Shown: positions 50,736-62,749 of the stretch, piece by piece
Position numbering within the stretch: position 1 is the first letter of the stretch
Layout: each line of letters begins with the position of its first letter
NCBI GenBank assembly: GCA_030544215.1
Contig: JARZZO010000014.1
Location: 14,666,234 to 14,730,233, forward strand
Source of the DNA: Zantedeschia hybrid cultivar
Taxonomy: Eukaryota; Streptophyta; Magnoliopsida; Alismatales; Araceae
Reading direction: 5' to 3'
Length of the DNA: 64,000 bases
The notes under the pieces: model-generated
The model's database searches: none
The model's input: the letters and a program-made list of their open reading frames with translations, nothing else
What the model was told of the DNA's origin: nothing
Position numbers and translations under genes: made by a program

Positions 50736-50988
50736 AGGATCTATTTTTTTGGCAAACACATGGTGAGGACCTGAGGGGATCTGCAATCCATGGTCGTGGT
50801 TCCAAATCATGTGCAAGTCAATACCTAAATTTTTCTTCTTTTCCCCACAAGAGACTATTGTGATGCCAAACTGTTTAGACAGAGATTTACAAGGAACCCA
50901 CCTATAGCAGAGGTTGATGACGGCCGAAGCCGCGTCTAAACCAACCATGCAATGCACTGCATCTTTGACGTTGTACCTTATTGATGCG

Positions 50989-51021
<33 letters not shown>

Positions 51022-51029
51022 TAAAAAAC

Positions 51030-52574
51030 TTAGCTGCTGCTGTTGCTGGCTTCTTGATCATCCCAAGGAAGAGGATACTTGCAGTAATCGTTCCTGTCCT
51101 CCTTGGCCTGTGTCTGCTTCGAGATGCAGAGGAAGAGCCTCTCGTAGGCAGCCGCCATCTTGGTGGCCGTGAACAGCTCCAGGGCTCTTCTTCTCGCGGC
51201 CGCGCCCCTCCTCCTCAGCTCTCTCCTCCCAGCCTCTTCCCAGACCCTCCTCAGCGCCTTCTTGAGGGACGCCACCGTGGGGGCGAACGTGTAGCCCACC
51301 TCCACGTCCGTGATGACGGATCCCACGATGCTGGCGAACCGTGTGCCCATCACCGGCACGCCGGCCAGCATCGCCTCCAGGAACGTGTTGTCCAACCCCT
51401 GCGCCCGCAGCGTCGGGTTCGCGAACACGTCCAGCGCGCTGTAGAACTCCGCCAGCTGCTCCCGCTCCAGCGGCCCCAGCACCATCAGGCTGGGGCCGAG
51501 CTCGCCGTACCGGTCCCCCCACGGCCCGTCCCCGGCGACCAGCACGACGATCCCACGCTGGAAGGCCTCGTCCTCCTCGAACAGCTGCCGCAGGGCCTCG
51601 AACATGATGGGGTGCCCTTTGTCCTTCACCAGCCTCCCCGCCATCCCGATGACCAGGCCGGCGTCCTCCGGCACGCCGACCTCCCGCCTGAATTCTCTGC
51701 GGCGCAAGGCGTCTGGTTTGAAGACTTGGTCGTCGGCGCCGTTGATGATGACGTGAACTCGGTCATCGGGAATCATGTAGACGCGTTTGAGGACGTCCCC
51801 AACGTGGTCGCTGGTGGCGATATGGTGGGCGTAGCTGGGAAAGAACCTTATCTCCTCAGCCACCCTGGCGACCCTCTCCGCCAGCATGGCCTGCTTCGGC
51901 TCCTCCCGTGCGCGGAGGAGCTCCTGGACGATGTCGGAGTGGATGGTCTCGTAGTCGATGCCGTGCCAGGAGACGGCCAGGTTCGGTATCCCGCGGGCGC
52001 GCCCGTGGAAGATGGCGACACTCTTGGTGTAGAGCACGTCGAACGGCCTGGCAGTGGAGTTGTGGGAGTGGAACTGTGCCCAGGCGACGGCCTGGTCGAG
52101 GTTGCCGGCGGCGGTGGGGAGGCTTAGGTGTACGTTCACATTGGCCTCGTCCTGTTCCGCGGCGGACGGGTCGGGGGACGTGGTGAAGACATGCAGCTCG
52201 TGGCCCCGGCGGGCCAAGGCGAGGTAGAGGGTCATGGCGTGGCGCTCGAGCCCCCCTGCAAGGGCGCCCTGCGGCCACTTCTTGACGAAGAGAGCAATCT
52301 TGAGTCGCCTGGGGGGAGGAGAGTGGGAGAAGTGGAGGTGGTTCCACGCCGAGTGGAAGGAGAGCAGGTCGATGGAGTGGCGCGTGGTGGTGCTTGCGGT
52401 GGCGGCCAGACCAGGTCTGAACCGAGACAAGTAGACAAGGGAGAGGAAAGAGAAGGTGAAGAGCATGAAGAGGAAGTAGCAGAGGCGGTGGAAATGGACA
52501 GAGGCGGCGATGGCATTATACTTCACCGCCATGTCCTTCTTGTGAATCGTGAAGCAACACCGTAGCGCGAGCAT
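51030..52574 (-). CDS. GT4-type glycosyltransferase, type II membrane protein, intronless
   Basis: This is an intact 514-aa protein. A single membrane helix at residues 31-50 (LCYFLFMLFTFSFLSLVYLS) follows a short basic N-terminus, so it is probably a Golgi/ER type II enzyme. The GT-B fold has two halves: the N-terminal Rossmann half begins KIALFVKKWPQ with GG at 107-108, and the C-terminal half has GMAGRLVKDKGH (310-321), VAGDGPWGDRYGEL and QGLDNTFLEAMLAGVPV (392-408). The motif corresponds to the E-x7-E of GT4 retaining transferases, with Gln392 in the first place and Glu400 in the second. It is GC-rich against an AT-rich background. The gene is single-exon, and no frame break was seen. Donor and acceptor sugars cannot be told. 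A second in-frame Met (residue 15) is an alternative start. Confidence 0.9.
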   Translation of the reverse strand: MLALRCCFTIHKKDMAVKYNAIAASVHFHRLCYFLFMLFTFSFLSLVYLSRFRPGLAATASTTTRHSIDLLSFHSAWNHLHFSHSPPPRRLKIALFVKKWPQGALAGGLERHAMTLYLALARRGHELHVFTTSPDPSAAEQDEANVNVHLSLPTAAGNLDQAVAWAQFHSHNSTARPFDVLYTKSVAIFHGRARGIPNLAVSWHGIDYETIHSDIVQELLRAREEPKQAMLAERVARVAEEIRFFPSYAHHIATSDHVGDVLKRVYMIPDDRVHVIINGADDQVFKPDALRRREFRREVGVPEDAGLVIGMAGRLVKDKGHPIMFEALRQLFEEDEAFQRGIVVLVAGDGPWGDRYGELGPSLMVLGPLEREQLAEFYSALDVFANPTLRAQGLDNTFLEAMLAGVPVMGTRFASIVGSVITDVEVGYTFAPTVASLKKALRRVWEEAGRRELRRRGAAARRRALELFTATKMAAAYERLFLCISKQTQAKEDRNDYCKYPLPWDDQEASNSSS

Positions 52575-52649
52575 AGGCTGTTGTTTGTTCCTTGTTATAG
52601 TCCTCTTCCTTTTGGACGTTACAGCGGCGACTCTGTTTTTGTAACTATT

Positions 52650-52657
52650 CTTTTATA
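52650..52657 (-). promoter_or_regulatory. Probable TATA box of the glycosyltransferase gene
   Basis: On the minus strand tataaaag lies 76 nt upstream of the ATG at 52574, a normal plant core-promoter spacing. Confidence 0.55.
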
Positions 52658-53270
52658 ATCTCTGTCGGTGTCGAGATCGTGCGAAACATTGAAGAAGCAA
52701 CTTGTTAGCTGTTTTCACGGCGAGTCGCGCGAAGACCTGCACGCTCGGATTCCCCTACCGGCTGAGGTCTCGGAGCCAGACACATGCATGGCGTGGGAGG
52801 TCGTATGTACAAGGGAGGTGTTGCGTTGACTAATTTTTTTTTAAAAATATTTTTTAATTATTTTTTATATATTTAAATATAAATAAATTTAGTTACTAAA
52901 ATATTTTTATATTCTCAAAATATTCTTTCTCATAACCTTTTTTCCACTCCTCTCTTCATGAAGAAATATTTTCACAAAAAACATTTACCACTGTCTCTCT
53001 ACATCAGATTGATTCTGACGTCGCATTCTTTCTACATTTTTTTTACTTTTTCGTAAGATTCATAACTATGTGTTTTTGTTTTATAAAAAAAGTACTTATG
53101 GTAATTTTTTACTCCTCAAAAAATACTTCCCGTGATTTTTACTTTGCGGGGAAATATTGATAATGCAAACTCCCCCTAAGGACGACAAACTACTAGGAGC
53201 TAGGTCATCTCGTACCTCGTTGTTCCTCTCTATACACTGACCGAGTCTCATGTTCTATGAGTGTGGTTCT

Positions 53271-53427
53271 AATAAGTGCAAGTGAGGATGGAGTTGGATA
53301 AGTGCAAAGGAAAGGAGGAATTTTTGAAAAAAGTCTTTCGTGGGAAATGGGAAAAAATTCGTGTGAGGGAACACTTTGAAAAACTCTTCTCCCTGCACTT
53401 ACTTACTGAGTCCCATCCACCCTTATT
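53271..53427. mobile_element. Inverted-repeat MITE family, copy D
   Basis: The left arm 'aataagtgcaagtgaggatg' and, in reverse complement, the right arm 'aataagggtggatgggactc' are inverted repeats with the family core 'ctcagtaagtgca' on the right side. The interior carries 'gaaaaaagtctttcgtggga'. Confidence 0.65.
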
Positions 53428-53744
53428 ATTCTTCTACCGCATGTAGAAGATTCAAATTCTTTGTTAGGTGGCCATTAGCCATCAAGGAAATAAACGACAA
53501 GGATGGTAATCGTCAGCCTCTTAAGAACATTAGGGAACGGGCAACGTTGGTAGTTGTGATTATAGCCAAGTGTTGAGGTGAAGATGTGGCCAAGGAGATG
53601 TGGGGGCGATGTTATGACCTCGTATGTCCTGTCCGTTTAGTGAGGGGGATGCCGATGCAAGCTAGAGTTTACCCAAACTATTGACCCAACGTGTTGATCT
53701 GCTGTCAGGCGCGCGCGTAAGAGGAGAAAAGGAGTTGGATTCCT

Positions 53745-53922
53745 GTTTTAAGTGCAAGCTAGTGACGATGGAATTAGGTAAGTGCAAAGGAGGGCATAGA
53801 GTTTTTCAAGAAAACCCTCCATAAGAAATGAAAAAAAAAATTGCATTTAAAAAGTTGTTTTAAAAATCTCCCTTCTATGTATTTACTGAGTCTCATCCTC
53901 AGGTGCACTGTGCACTTAAAAG
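53745..53922. mobile_element. Inverted-repeat MITE family, copy E
   Basis: The left arm 'ttttaagtgcaagctagtga' and, in reverse complement, the right arm 'cttttaagtgcacagtgcac' are inverted repeats. The arm continues with 'gatgagactcagtaaata', the family signature. It sits 318 nt from copy D, in the same orientation. Confidence 0.65.
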
Positions 53923-53949
53923 ATCTGGATTCAAAAAGAATAGATGAAG

Positions 53950-54215
53950 GACTAAGCGCCACTTTGATTGGAGAATAGAAGAAGAATAAGGCCTCTTATT
54001 TTTAGAATAAGATTAATTATAATTTGATGGACGGAATGGCTTATACCGCGTTATAATTGCTTATACTAGAATAAGGAGAATAAGCAATTCGACCATAGAC
54101 TCAAGAATTGCTTATCTTTCTTATTCCGCCAGTGAGTCCCATGAAACTATCAAAGCTAAGCACCCCTTATTTTAATATACGCTATTTCGGATAAGTAATT
54201 CCAAATAACCTATTC
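53950..54215. repeat. Dispersed AT-rich repeat, copy B
   Basis: It begins 'gcgccactttgattggagaa' and contains 'agaataaggagaataagcaa' and 'ttattccgccagtgagtcc', the motif series also present at 38330-38535. Ends not defined. Confidence 0.5.
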
Positions 54216-54380
54216 TGCACAAATTGGGGCTAAGTAGATATTACCTTGGGAGTATCCGTGATCTTCTATCTCCACACACGACTCTGTGGCTAGGAAAGAT
54301 GGACACGATCGAGAATCAAAAACGGGTCACACTTAATATTTTACTCCAAAAAATTGAGTTTCGATTCTTTTTTTTGAATT

Positions 54381-54640
54381 TATTATATATAAATTTTTAT
54401 AATTTTGTGATATTACAAATAAGTCACCTTAATCTGATTGTTTATAAGTAAGTCCCCACAATCTACTGTGGATTAGTAAAAGGCTCCTGAAACTTAGAAA
54501 TAAGCTCCTAAGAATATTACAAATAAGTCCCTAAAAATATTTAAATGAAAATTGCGATTGTGAAGGTTTAATCATAAACAGTCAGATTAAGAAGACTTAT
54601 TTATAATATCACAAAATTATAAGGGCTTATATATAAAAAA
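54381..54640. mobile_element. Foldback MITE with arms of about 65 bp
   Basis: The left arm 54381-54450 (includes ataattttgtgatattacaa and ataagtcaccttaatctgat) and the right arm 54571-54640 are reverse complements at roughly nine of ten positions. They surround about 120 nt of spacer. The whole unit of about 260 nt can fold into a long hairpin. No coding potential. Confidence 0.8.
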
Positions 54641-56377
54641 TCTTTCTTTTTTTTAGATATAAATCTTCTACAACTTGCAATATGCCAAACCCAAATAGTA
54701 CTCACCTAGAGCTGATCATAACCTCTGCCTCCTCCCATGAGATGAGAGAAACGATTGGAAAAAACAAAAAAACTGTTGTATACCGAACTCAACACAGAAA
54801 TCTTTTGATGTATTTAAAGATTATGGCTAACCTTGAGATAGATATCGACTGAATTCTGACTCATCTTAAGTTAAAGCACCTTCTTACTATCTGAATACAA
54901 ACTCGAAGTAGATCTGAATGAAAGTTTGACCCATTGATAGCCGGTGGCTCCACCTTAAATGTGGAGAAATTGGACTAACTCATAGTCCAAATAATTTAGA
55001 TTTTGTCACCCATAATAGGAAACTCAAAAAAGATACGTGCATTATGCTTTCCATCACATAATAACTATGTAATGTGTATCCTATCATTCAGGCCTTCAGC
55101 GTGTATGCAGATTAAAACGTAGACCAATAAGTGAGTCAACCGAATGACTGAAGCCTAACAATATAAATAAAAAATTCATAATTAATATTAGTCAAGACAT
55201 TCTAGGATGACAGATTTCTCTGTTGCCGTTCAGACGTGCCTGCAACCTGTTTGTTCTGCTGAAGACCAGACAGCTCCAATAGCAAGTTTACCTTTTTTCT
55301 TATTTTTAAAATTTTTTAAAGGTCGATTCCACCATGCATGACACATTCATACAATTCAATTTTTGATTGGACAATTCAAAAAATCAAAAATTGAGCCCAA
55401 TAAATAGAAGATCGAATTATATGGGTGTGTCGAGTATGGTGGGACATACCATAAAAATAAAAAAATTGATTGCACCTCATGAGGTGCAGCAAGTAGAACT
55501 CAAAAAAGAATAACCACAGCAAAAGGGTGAAGGTGTTGTCTATATAAAATCTAAAAACCACATCCCCCTAATTTTTGCATTCTATTATTAGAGTGTATTT
55601 AGAAGAACTTTCAATTGAAAGCCACTAACATCTTCCACTATGAATCTTAAAGGTAGGACTGGGTCAAATTAGTTTTCAGCTGCACTTTTTACTCAATCAA
55701 GGAAGTTCCCATTGGAACTCTTTGAATGGAACTAGCCAACGGACTACGTAACTAGCATCCAAAGCCTAGATATATACGTTCATTCAAAATAATAGGAAAC
55801 CTATGAAAGCTGAAAATACTGATTGGCAATTGTGTCAAAGCCCTTAAGATATCTCATGAGGCTTCTTAAGGGCCCATTTAGTGCTGACACCATTGCGAGG
55901 TGGAGATGACCGTGTTTTGGTAGGTTGATTGGATGAGGATCAGATATAGGCAAATGTAAAATTTTCCATAAAAACAGGTTCTTTTTTACCCGGCGAACCT
56001 TGCTTCTAATATGGATAAGCATAACAGCAATTTTATCATATTCCATAGAAATCAGCCATGTAGATAAATAACCTTTTTCCATCCACAGCTACCTAGCCCA
56101 CTTATTAGACGTTGGTCCGCATTAGTACCCTCCACCTTTAAGTAACTTTGTATGAAAGCTATCTGGACATATAGCCCAAAATTCTAAGATCCGAGGAGTC
56201 TTCCCTATGCAGACTATGCTACTAGAGACTAACCCGCGTGTGAGACGAAGTTTAAAACTTTAACACGGGTTATTAAAGTTTATAACTTTACCGCGGATGT
56301 GGACTTTGCTAATGAACATTGTTTAACAAGCTCATCTGATAGCCATCGTGCAGGATGCGCATTCAAAAACTTCTAAC

Positions 56378-57039
56378 TAGGACTATCAACGGGTCGGAGA
56401 CGGAAATAAAAATGACATTTTTTGTTTTTGTTTTCTATAAAATTTATCGGAGGTAGAAACAAAGACGGAAATAAGTATTTTTGTTTCAACATCCACTTCC
56501 GTTTCTAAATAAAAAATTAAAAACAAAAATAGAAGTAAACCGAAGTTTTTGTTATCATCGTCGTTATATTAAGAACTTATTTAAAATCACTGTTACTATT
56601 CATTTTTCGATAAACTTTATTTAGTAATTAAAAATTTTAAACTTACAAAATTAATAATATATAGATTTTGAATTTTAAAATCTACTTTGTCTATCGATCT
56701 AAATTTACATATAAATATATCAATCATGCGCTATAAAATTATATTAAAATTTTAAAAAGTTTCCAACTTTTTAATGTGACCTTTTATTATTATTATTATT
56801 ATAATAATATATATATATATGATGATTCGTAAACGGAAATAGGTTAGCGGATGCGAAAATGAGTGTTTTGATTTCCGACTTCTATAATTATCGGAGATTT
56901 ATTTTCGTTTCCTATAACTTATAGCAGGTGATCTTTAACAAAATTATGTGTCCATTAATAAAAACAGAAACAGAGTAAACTTGATGGCCACTTCAAAATA
57001 ATGGGTAGAAGTAGTTTAAATTATCTATCGACAGTCCTA
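56378..57039. mobile_element. hAT-like MITE candidate
   Basis: The left end TAGGACTATCAACGGG (56378) and the reverse complement of the right end TAGGACTGTCGATAG (57039) resemble each other and the hAT-type end at 30284 (TAGGGCTGTCAACGGG). The interior repeats 'cggaaata'-like motifs near both ends, common in plant hAT MITEs. No 8-bp target duplication was found. Confidence 0.5.
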
Positions 57040-57435
57040 TTGAGTAGATTAATTAACTCACCACTCCCCCACGGCCCACGCTGCAGGCCAGTAAAGAGCC
57101 ATCAATTCCAACCTTGATGGCCAAACTGACCTTACTTGACATCTGACTGCTTAATTAATGCCCGATGAGCCCGGTGAAACAGATTCCAATGAGATTTTGA
57201 TCCAAGGACTTGAGAAAATCCTACGTCAGAAGTAGACTTTGGAGAGCATCTGTACGCTGTTCTTTTCTTCCCCTCCCGCCAGACCTGTCCCCCTAAGTTA
57301 TCCATGTAGCATGTTGGCAACGTGCATGTTCCACTTTATTAATCCATGATCATACTTAAGTCTCGATGTTTTCTATATGATTACATTTGATTTTAATTTA
57401 TGATGGTTTTAGACTAAAAGCCAAAATCAGCTTAA

Positions 57436-57810
57436 GGCCTGTTTGGTGGGCCCTAAATACTCGGTTTTAAAATTGTCAATTTAAAAATTACTAAAAAATA
57501 AAATCTTTGATTCTAAAATCACTCATTTTGGTTTATGATGATTTTAGACTAAAAATCGATATCAACTAAAAAGAGAATACTAAGAGTCAATTGGTTTTAA
57601 AATATGACAAGCTATGATGTTTTGTAATATTTTACAATGCATTGAGTGATCCCTAAGAGGAAGATTTTTGGGTTTTATAACATGCAAGAATTTATGACAT
57701 TCTAACCGTACGAGAAAATAACAACACAAAATAACTTACAGCAATTCAAACATAATAAAAATACTATTGACAATGCTTTGTATCATTTTACAGCATACCA
57801 AATAAACCCT
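57436..57810. mobile_element. Tourist-like MITE candidate
   Basis: Left end (TAA)GGCCTGTTTGGTGGG and, in reverse complement, right end (TTA)AGGGTTTATTTGGTATG are imperfect inverted repeats next to TAA on each side, and they contain 'tttacagcat / cattttacag' motifs. Exact ends are ambiguous by one or two bases. Confidence 0.5.
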
Positions 57811-57819
57811 TAAATGTAA

Positions 57820-60800
57820 CAGGTGAGACGACTAACATAGTTAAGAAGCCAACCTTCCTCCCTTGTGCTAACACATTCACAATTTTCTTTCCTAGATTAC
57901 TTTAATAAATACATGTTCCAAAGGATTGTGGCACCCCCAGGAAGCCGCCGCCTCTCCAGATCCATTGGCATGTGCACATGATCTCTCTGCATCGTCTCAC
58001 CAGTGGTTTCTAATTCTATTAGCGACTTACAATTTAGGTCTCGCCCTAATTAGGAATATTTGTTTCAAAAATTTCCACTGAATAAGATTGAATAGCCCAT
58101 AGCTAGTTCTAAGGGAGGCAGATTCTCATTAAATTAATAAATCTTCCAAATTTTCAAAAAAAATCCTGAAATATAATTTAATGCAGAATTTTTCTTAATT
58201 TTTTTCCAACATCCTATGTGAGGCACATAGAACCCCCAAGCTTTTCCCTCTCTGGTTTCGATTTAAGCTATATTTAAAATGAAGGTTGTGGAGAAAAAAA
58301 ATCAGCTTAACTGGCCTGACATCCAAAGCCAACGCTGCCATCCTTTGGCACTCTTACGCTCGTCCATGGAGCTCCCTGCATTGCCCCCTTTTCGGGTGAA
58401 AGCTTCTCTCAAGATTCCCACATTCATGAGATGGGAATGAGAATCATATTTCTGATATAAATAAATACCCTCTTGCCTTTTTTTAGACATGGAAGCCATC
58501 CTAAGATTTGATTGGGGGGTCTTGTTAATTATGCCACTTACAAAATGATACGCGTGAAAATTATTTTTATCATATTTGATTGAACAGCTAACCAATTAGT
58601 ATGATTAAAACAAAAAACATGGTATAATAATATTCCTTGTGTCATATATAATGTCGCCAAGGCCAAAGTTGGAGACAAATTGGCACAAGTAAAATACTAC
58701 AGAGGGGAGGAATTAGGATGCTAATGAAAAATCATGCGAGAACCATAAATTGACTGATTGAATATAAAGGTTAGCTTCTTAAGAAAACATAAATGTAAAA
58801 TAAAATAGATAAATCAACATTAGGCCCAACTTTCCATCTCAAACTCTGGATAATTCCAGCTTGGTTATGCCTGAACAATCAAAGCATACTATATATGAAA
58901 GGAAATGGAGTTGCTGAGGAATGTGAAACAAGATTACAGAAGAAAATTATTTCACTAACAACAAATACTTGGATGTTGGTTTACATGTAAGCCATGAGAC
59001 AACATTTATTGCAAAGTAAAGATGGATGATGTACAACTACACCAAAGTGATCTTCATTTCTAATTGTTTGAATGTCCAACTGTTCTTCTGCAATTTCTTG
59101 TTTCAAGGCAGTATGAAATGGAATGAACGAATGTCAAACTCCAGCAACCACTGCATAAATAAGCTGTCAGTATTTATGATGCAAGGGAAAGGTCTTAGGT
59201 CTCTCAGGTCTTTCTTTTTTAATGTGAGGTTTTAACATCTTAGAATTATATGGAGATTTAAAGAGAAAATACCTCTGACAAAAATGGACAAGACATTAGT
59301 AAACTTCTTTCATGGCAGGAACAAAACGTGTGTAGAAAAATTTGGGATTTGCAAATTAATATTTTAATCCACCATCTTCCCTCTAACCACAATGTTCATT
59401 TCCACTGAACCTCCATCACAGATTACTAGAATAAGGGAACACAGTTTAAGGGGATATATTATGCTCCATATTTCATAGATTGCCGATATCACACAGAAGA
59501 ACAGTTAGATAAGCAACAGAAGCCATTATATATAACTCTACAATTAGCAATAAGATTAGCTGATTAGGGACAGAAGCATTGGATGGTGATTGTGACATTC
59601 ATTAATAACTTGATCAAATGTGTCATTCTGCAAGTTCCAAGTGAAAACCTCTGTTCAGCAGTTAGATTGATGTACATGGAACATTCAAAGACACTAGTCC
59701 AGTTCAGATAGCCTAGACAGTTGAGAAAAGCTTGTGGACCTTTTTCTTGTTTTCTTTTCACAAGGAGGACATGTGGGACTAAGGAATATGCATGAGGCAT
59801 TCGATTACAAGCTTTTGCTACTTAAATAAGTCAAGATTATCACCAGTGCATCAAATCATTGATAAAAGAACACTGAGCGATTTCTTTGTGGAACCGTGTA
59901 TATATTGCGGCAGCTAAAGAAAAACAGCAACCCATTTCCATAAAATTATTGGCTAACTTCCAAGGTGCTTATTTCACAAAATCTCCACCATGATCCAAAG
60001 ATCTTGACATCTTAAAAGAAAAGCAGTTCATATATTTACTGAAACTTTCAGAGCAACAACAGGCAATTCATTCAAACAGCTAACAAGGACAACCTTTTTT
60101 TTTGGGAAGAAAAAGGACAACTTCCACTACCTTAAAAGTAATACATGAAAACGACGCAACTGTCAACAATCTAAATCTCCATGTAAGTCTATAGCACTAC
60201 ACATTTTAACTCATGTATGCTTTTTACCATAGATGGACCATGTGATCAACATAGATGGACCAAAGATCATTCAAATATATATATAGAAAAAACAGCTGAC
60301 ATCCTTATGCTGAATAGTTTCATGTTTAAGCAAACAAGAAATGCAGACTCCTAGAACATGTGATCTGCAAGCGTTTAAGAACAATTTCACTGCAAGGCTA
60401 CAAAAGCGTAATAGATAAGTTTATGACTAAATGACAAATGTCAGCCTGTCTGCTAGGAGAAGGCAGTGGCTCCTCTCTTCTTCCCTCTGTAGTGAATTAG
60501 AACATCGAACTTGCAAGATTATCTAAATCAAATTTAATCAAAATTTCTGGTATTTGCTGAAAGCTTGCTTCACATTTAGAATATCCAACTAGTAAGATTA
60601 CTAGTCTCTTCAAAAAATACTTGTACAACATTCCACAGAAATCATAAGGTGTTTTAGCCAGATCTTGCGTCAGTGCTCTCTGCTGATTGTTAATTCGCTT
60701 ATCACAAATTAAGAAAACTAACAATAAGGACAATGGGGTCTTTACATAACTTAAACAATGAACACAGCAAACAAGGAGGACCCAGATGAAACCCATCCCA

Positions 60801-61430
60801 GATAGTTAATTTTCTTCCCCTCTCTTGAACAGAAAACCCTCCAAGCAAGCTAATACAGACAGATGGGGGATTTCCGAGCGACAGGAATATTAACAAACAT
60901 GTCACATGCATGACAGACTCGGTCACAATAAGATACAAATAAACAGAGACGAAGTAACACATACAAGTTAGCACGTAATCAAAGTTTACAAGTTAGCTCG
61001 GCCTATACGGATCTGTAGGATATCTCGGAATTTACCTAAAAAAATCAAAAAGTAATCTTTTTTGTTAACCCACTACACTGACCATCAGTGCAGCAGATAT
61101 AACTCCGGATTTTACATATCTTTCCCTAATGGTTTAGGCACTAGTATCATAGTATAAACTGGCCCATCTTTGTTATGCATATGAATTGACAGATTTTTTT
61201 TTCAAAAAAAAATTGTCAAGTTGAACGACCATTTCAGTGTGATCACTAATCTTAGATAGACTTTAAAAATTTAAAAAAAAATGTATGCACTTATGCGATT
61301 CTAATTATTGGATCACACGAGCACACAATCCAACAGCTGCGCGCAGGCATTGCACACTGCTGCAATGCCCCAGCAAGCGTTCATCCTCCTAAGATACATA
61401 TGATAGTTGATTCTTCCACCTCCATCACCC
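57820..61430. other. AT-rich intergenic sequence
   Basis: No protein family, splice-consistent exon series or RNA gene was recognised on either strand apart from the small insertion at 60.1 kb. Confidence 0.4.
60085..60121 (-). mobile_element. Very short poly(T) insertion with 9-bp duplication
   Basis: aaggacaac occurs at 60085-60093 and 60113-60121, around a 19-nt insert ctttttttttgggaagaaa. Read on the minus strand the insert ends in poly(A) plus G. It looks like another heavily truncated retroposon, but the 9-bp match in A-rich sequence is weaker evidence than at 37.5 kb. Confidence 0.45.
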
Positions 61431-61443
61431 AAAAAAAAAAAAA

Positions 61444-61664
61444 GTATGGTAGTATTCGATAGAACGAGCTACTTAGTACAACTCGTTCACTTCTTGTCTC
61501 CTAATTGGGAGGTCACAGGTTCCGTTCCTAGTTGAAGCCTAAGAACTCTTTTGAAATATTTATCCTTAGTCCATAGAGTTACTTCCTCGTCTAACTCTAA
61601 AAAATCTCTTGGACTTTGCTCATGGTCACTTGTAAATATTTGTACCAGTTCAAAAAAAAAAAAA
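61444..61664 (+). mobile_element. SINE-like candidate with poly(A) tail
   Basis: A segment with a box-B-like aggttccgttcc near 61519 and no open frame ends in an A16-type run (61650-61664). Plant tRNA-derived SINEs have this layout. A box A and target duplication were not identified, so the call is tentative. Confidence 0.35.
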
Positions 61665-61669
61665 AAAAC

Positions 61670-61740
61670 GTGAGCCAAAATTTCAAGGTTTGAAGGGTTT
61701 GTAGTTTGGTAGGCGGCAAAGGTGAGCCAAAATTTCATCA
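61670..61740. repeat. Short direct repeat, 52-bp spacing
   Basis: gtgagccaaaatttca occurs at about 61671 and again at about 61723. It is possibly a target duplication of the 36 nt between, or a small tandem duplication. Confidence 0.5.
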
Positions 61741-62749
61741 AGAGTTTAAGTTGCTGCATTGGCAGCCAGTTTTGCACAGGTTACTTGTGTTTTTTAAAAT
61801 ATCTTTTTTTAGTCGGCTTCAATCCGACTTATATGTCCATATTAGCTGACCTACAATTGTCCAAAGACTCCTGGTCACCATGGTTCCTAAGAGGAGGGAG
61901 ACTGTTAGCTAGGTAGAATAATCTCCTAAAGGCAGCACGTGGGAGATCCTCTGATGTTATCCAAATAGCACAAATTCGATGCACAAATAAATACCGAGGG
62001 AAACGAAAGAATGGAACACAAAGGTAGGTGTAATAAGGGAATACTCAAGATAAGTTAAAAGGATATTTGATAATTTTATTTAGGCATTTTGTATAAATAT
62101 TTCTGTAAATTATCGTATCTATATGCATATATCTAAGTTCTGCATCTCGTTGTGAATACCCTTGAGATTCTTAGAAGGGTTGCATTTGTATCTTTTTCAT
62201 CAAAATGTCATGAACTCTAACCAAACATGTTTGAAAGATATTTCTGAATATGTTAGAGATATTTATAATAATATGTGGAAGTTAAGAAGATAAATATAAA
62301 TACATCAATTTATAAGAGCGTATATATATAGTCATTTTAATTATTCTCGAGATCTTATATTTTAGTGGGCAAAAGCCGACAACACCCTGTTAGTGCGAAC
62401 CCGTGACTTCTTGTTGCAATATTAGTATCCACTGTGAGACAACTTCTTTTATAGGTCAAAGTAGACAACATTTTCTTTGTAGTTCTTTCTCGTATTAAGT
62501 AAAAAATTCATATACAATATTATTTCAAAATTATTTTACATGTGATCGAGATTTCACATCATTCAATTTAGATTAAGATTAATGAGCCAATTTTAATAGA
62601 CTGGTCAGTGTTGGCTTAAACGTGGTAGGACGACTTACCTTGATAAGTTTTACCCGGATGACTTATGACTTGGGCCTTACTGCACGTATTAGGTCGAAGT
62701 AGGAGCGAACAAATGAACTGAGTCCATGATTGGGTTGGGTCTCTTCATT

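Noticed and set aside
50998..51029. Poly(A) tract next to the glycosyltransferase as evidence of a retrogene
   Set aside because: The tract is A on the plus strand, which is poly(T) on the coding strand downstream of the stop. A retrogene would show poly(A) on the coding strand.
51054..52127. A 357-codon open frame on the plus strand opposite the glycosyltransferase
   Set aside because: It is a by-product of the GC-rich codons of the minus-strand gene. It is Arg/His/Pro-rich and matches no family, while the minus frame carries clear GT4 motifs.
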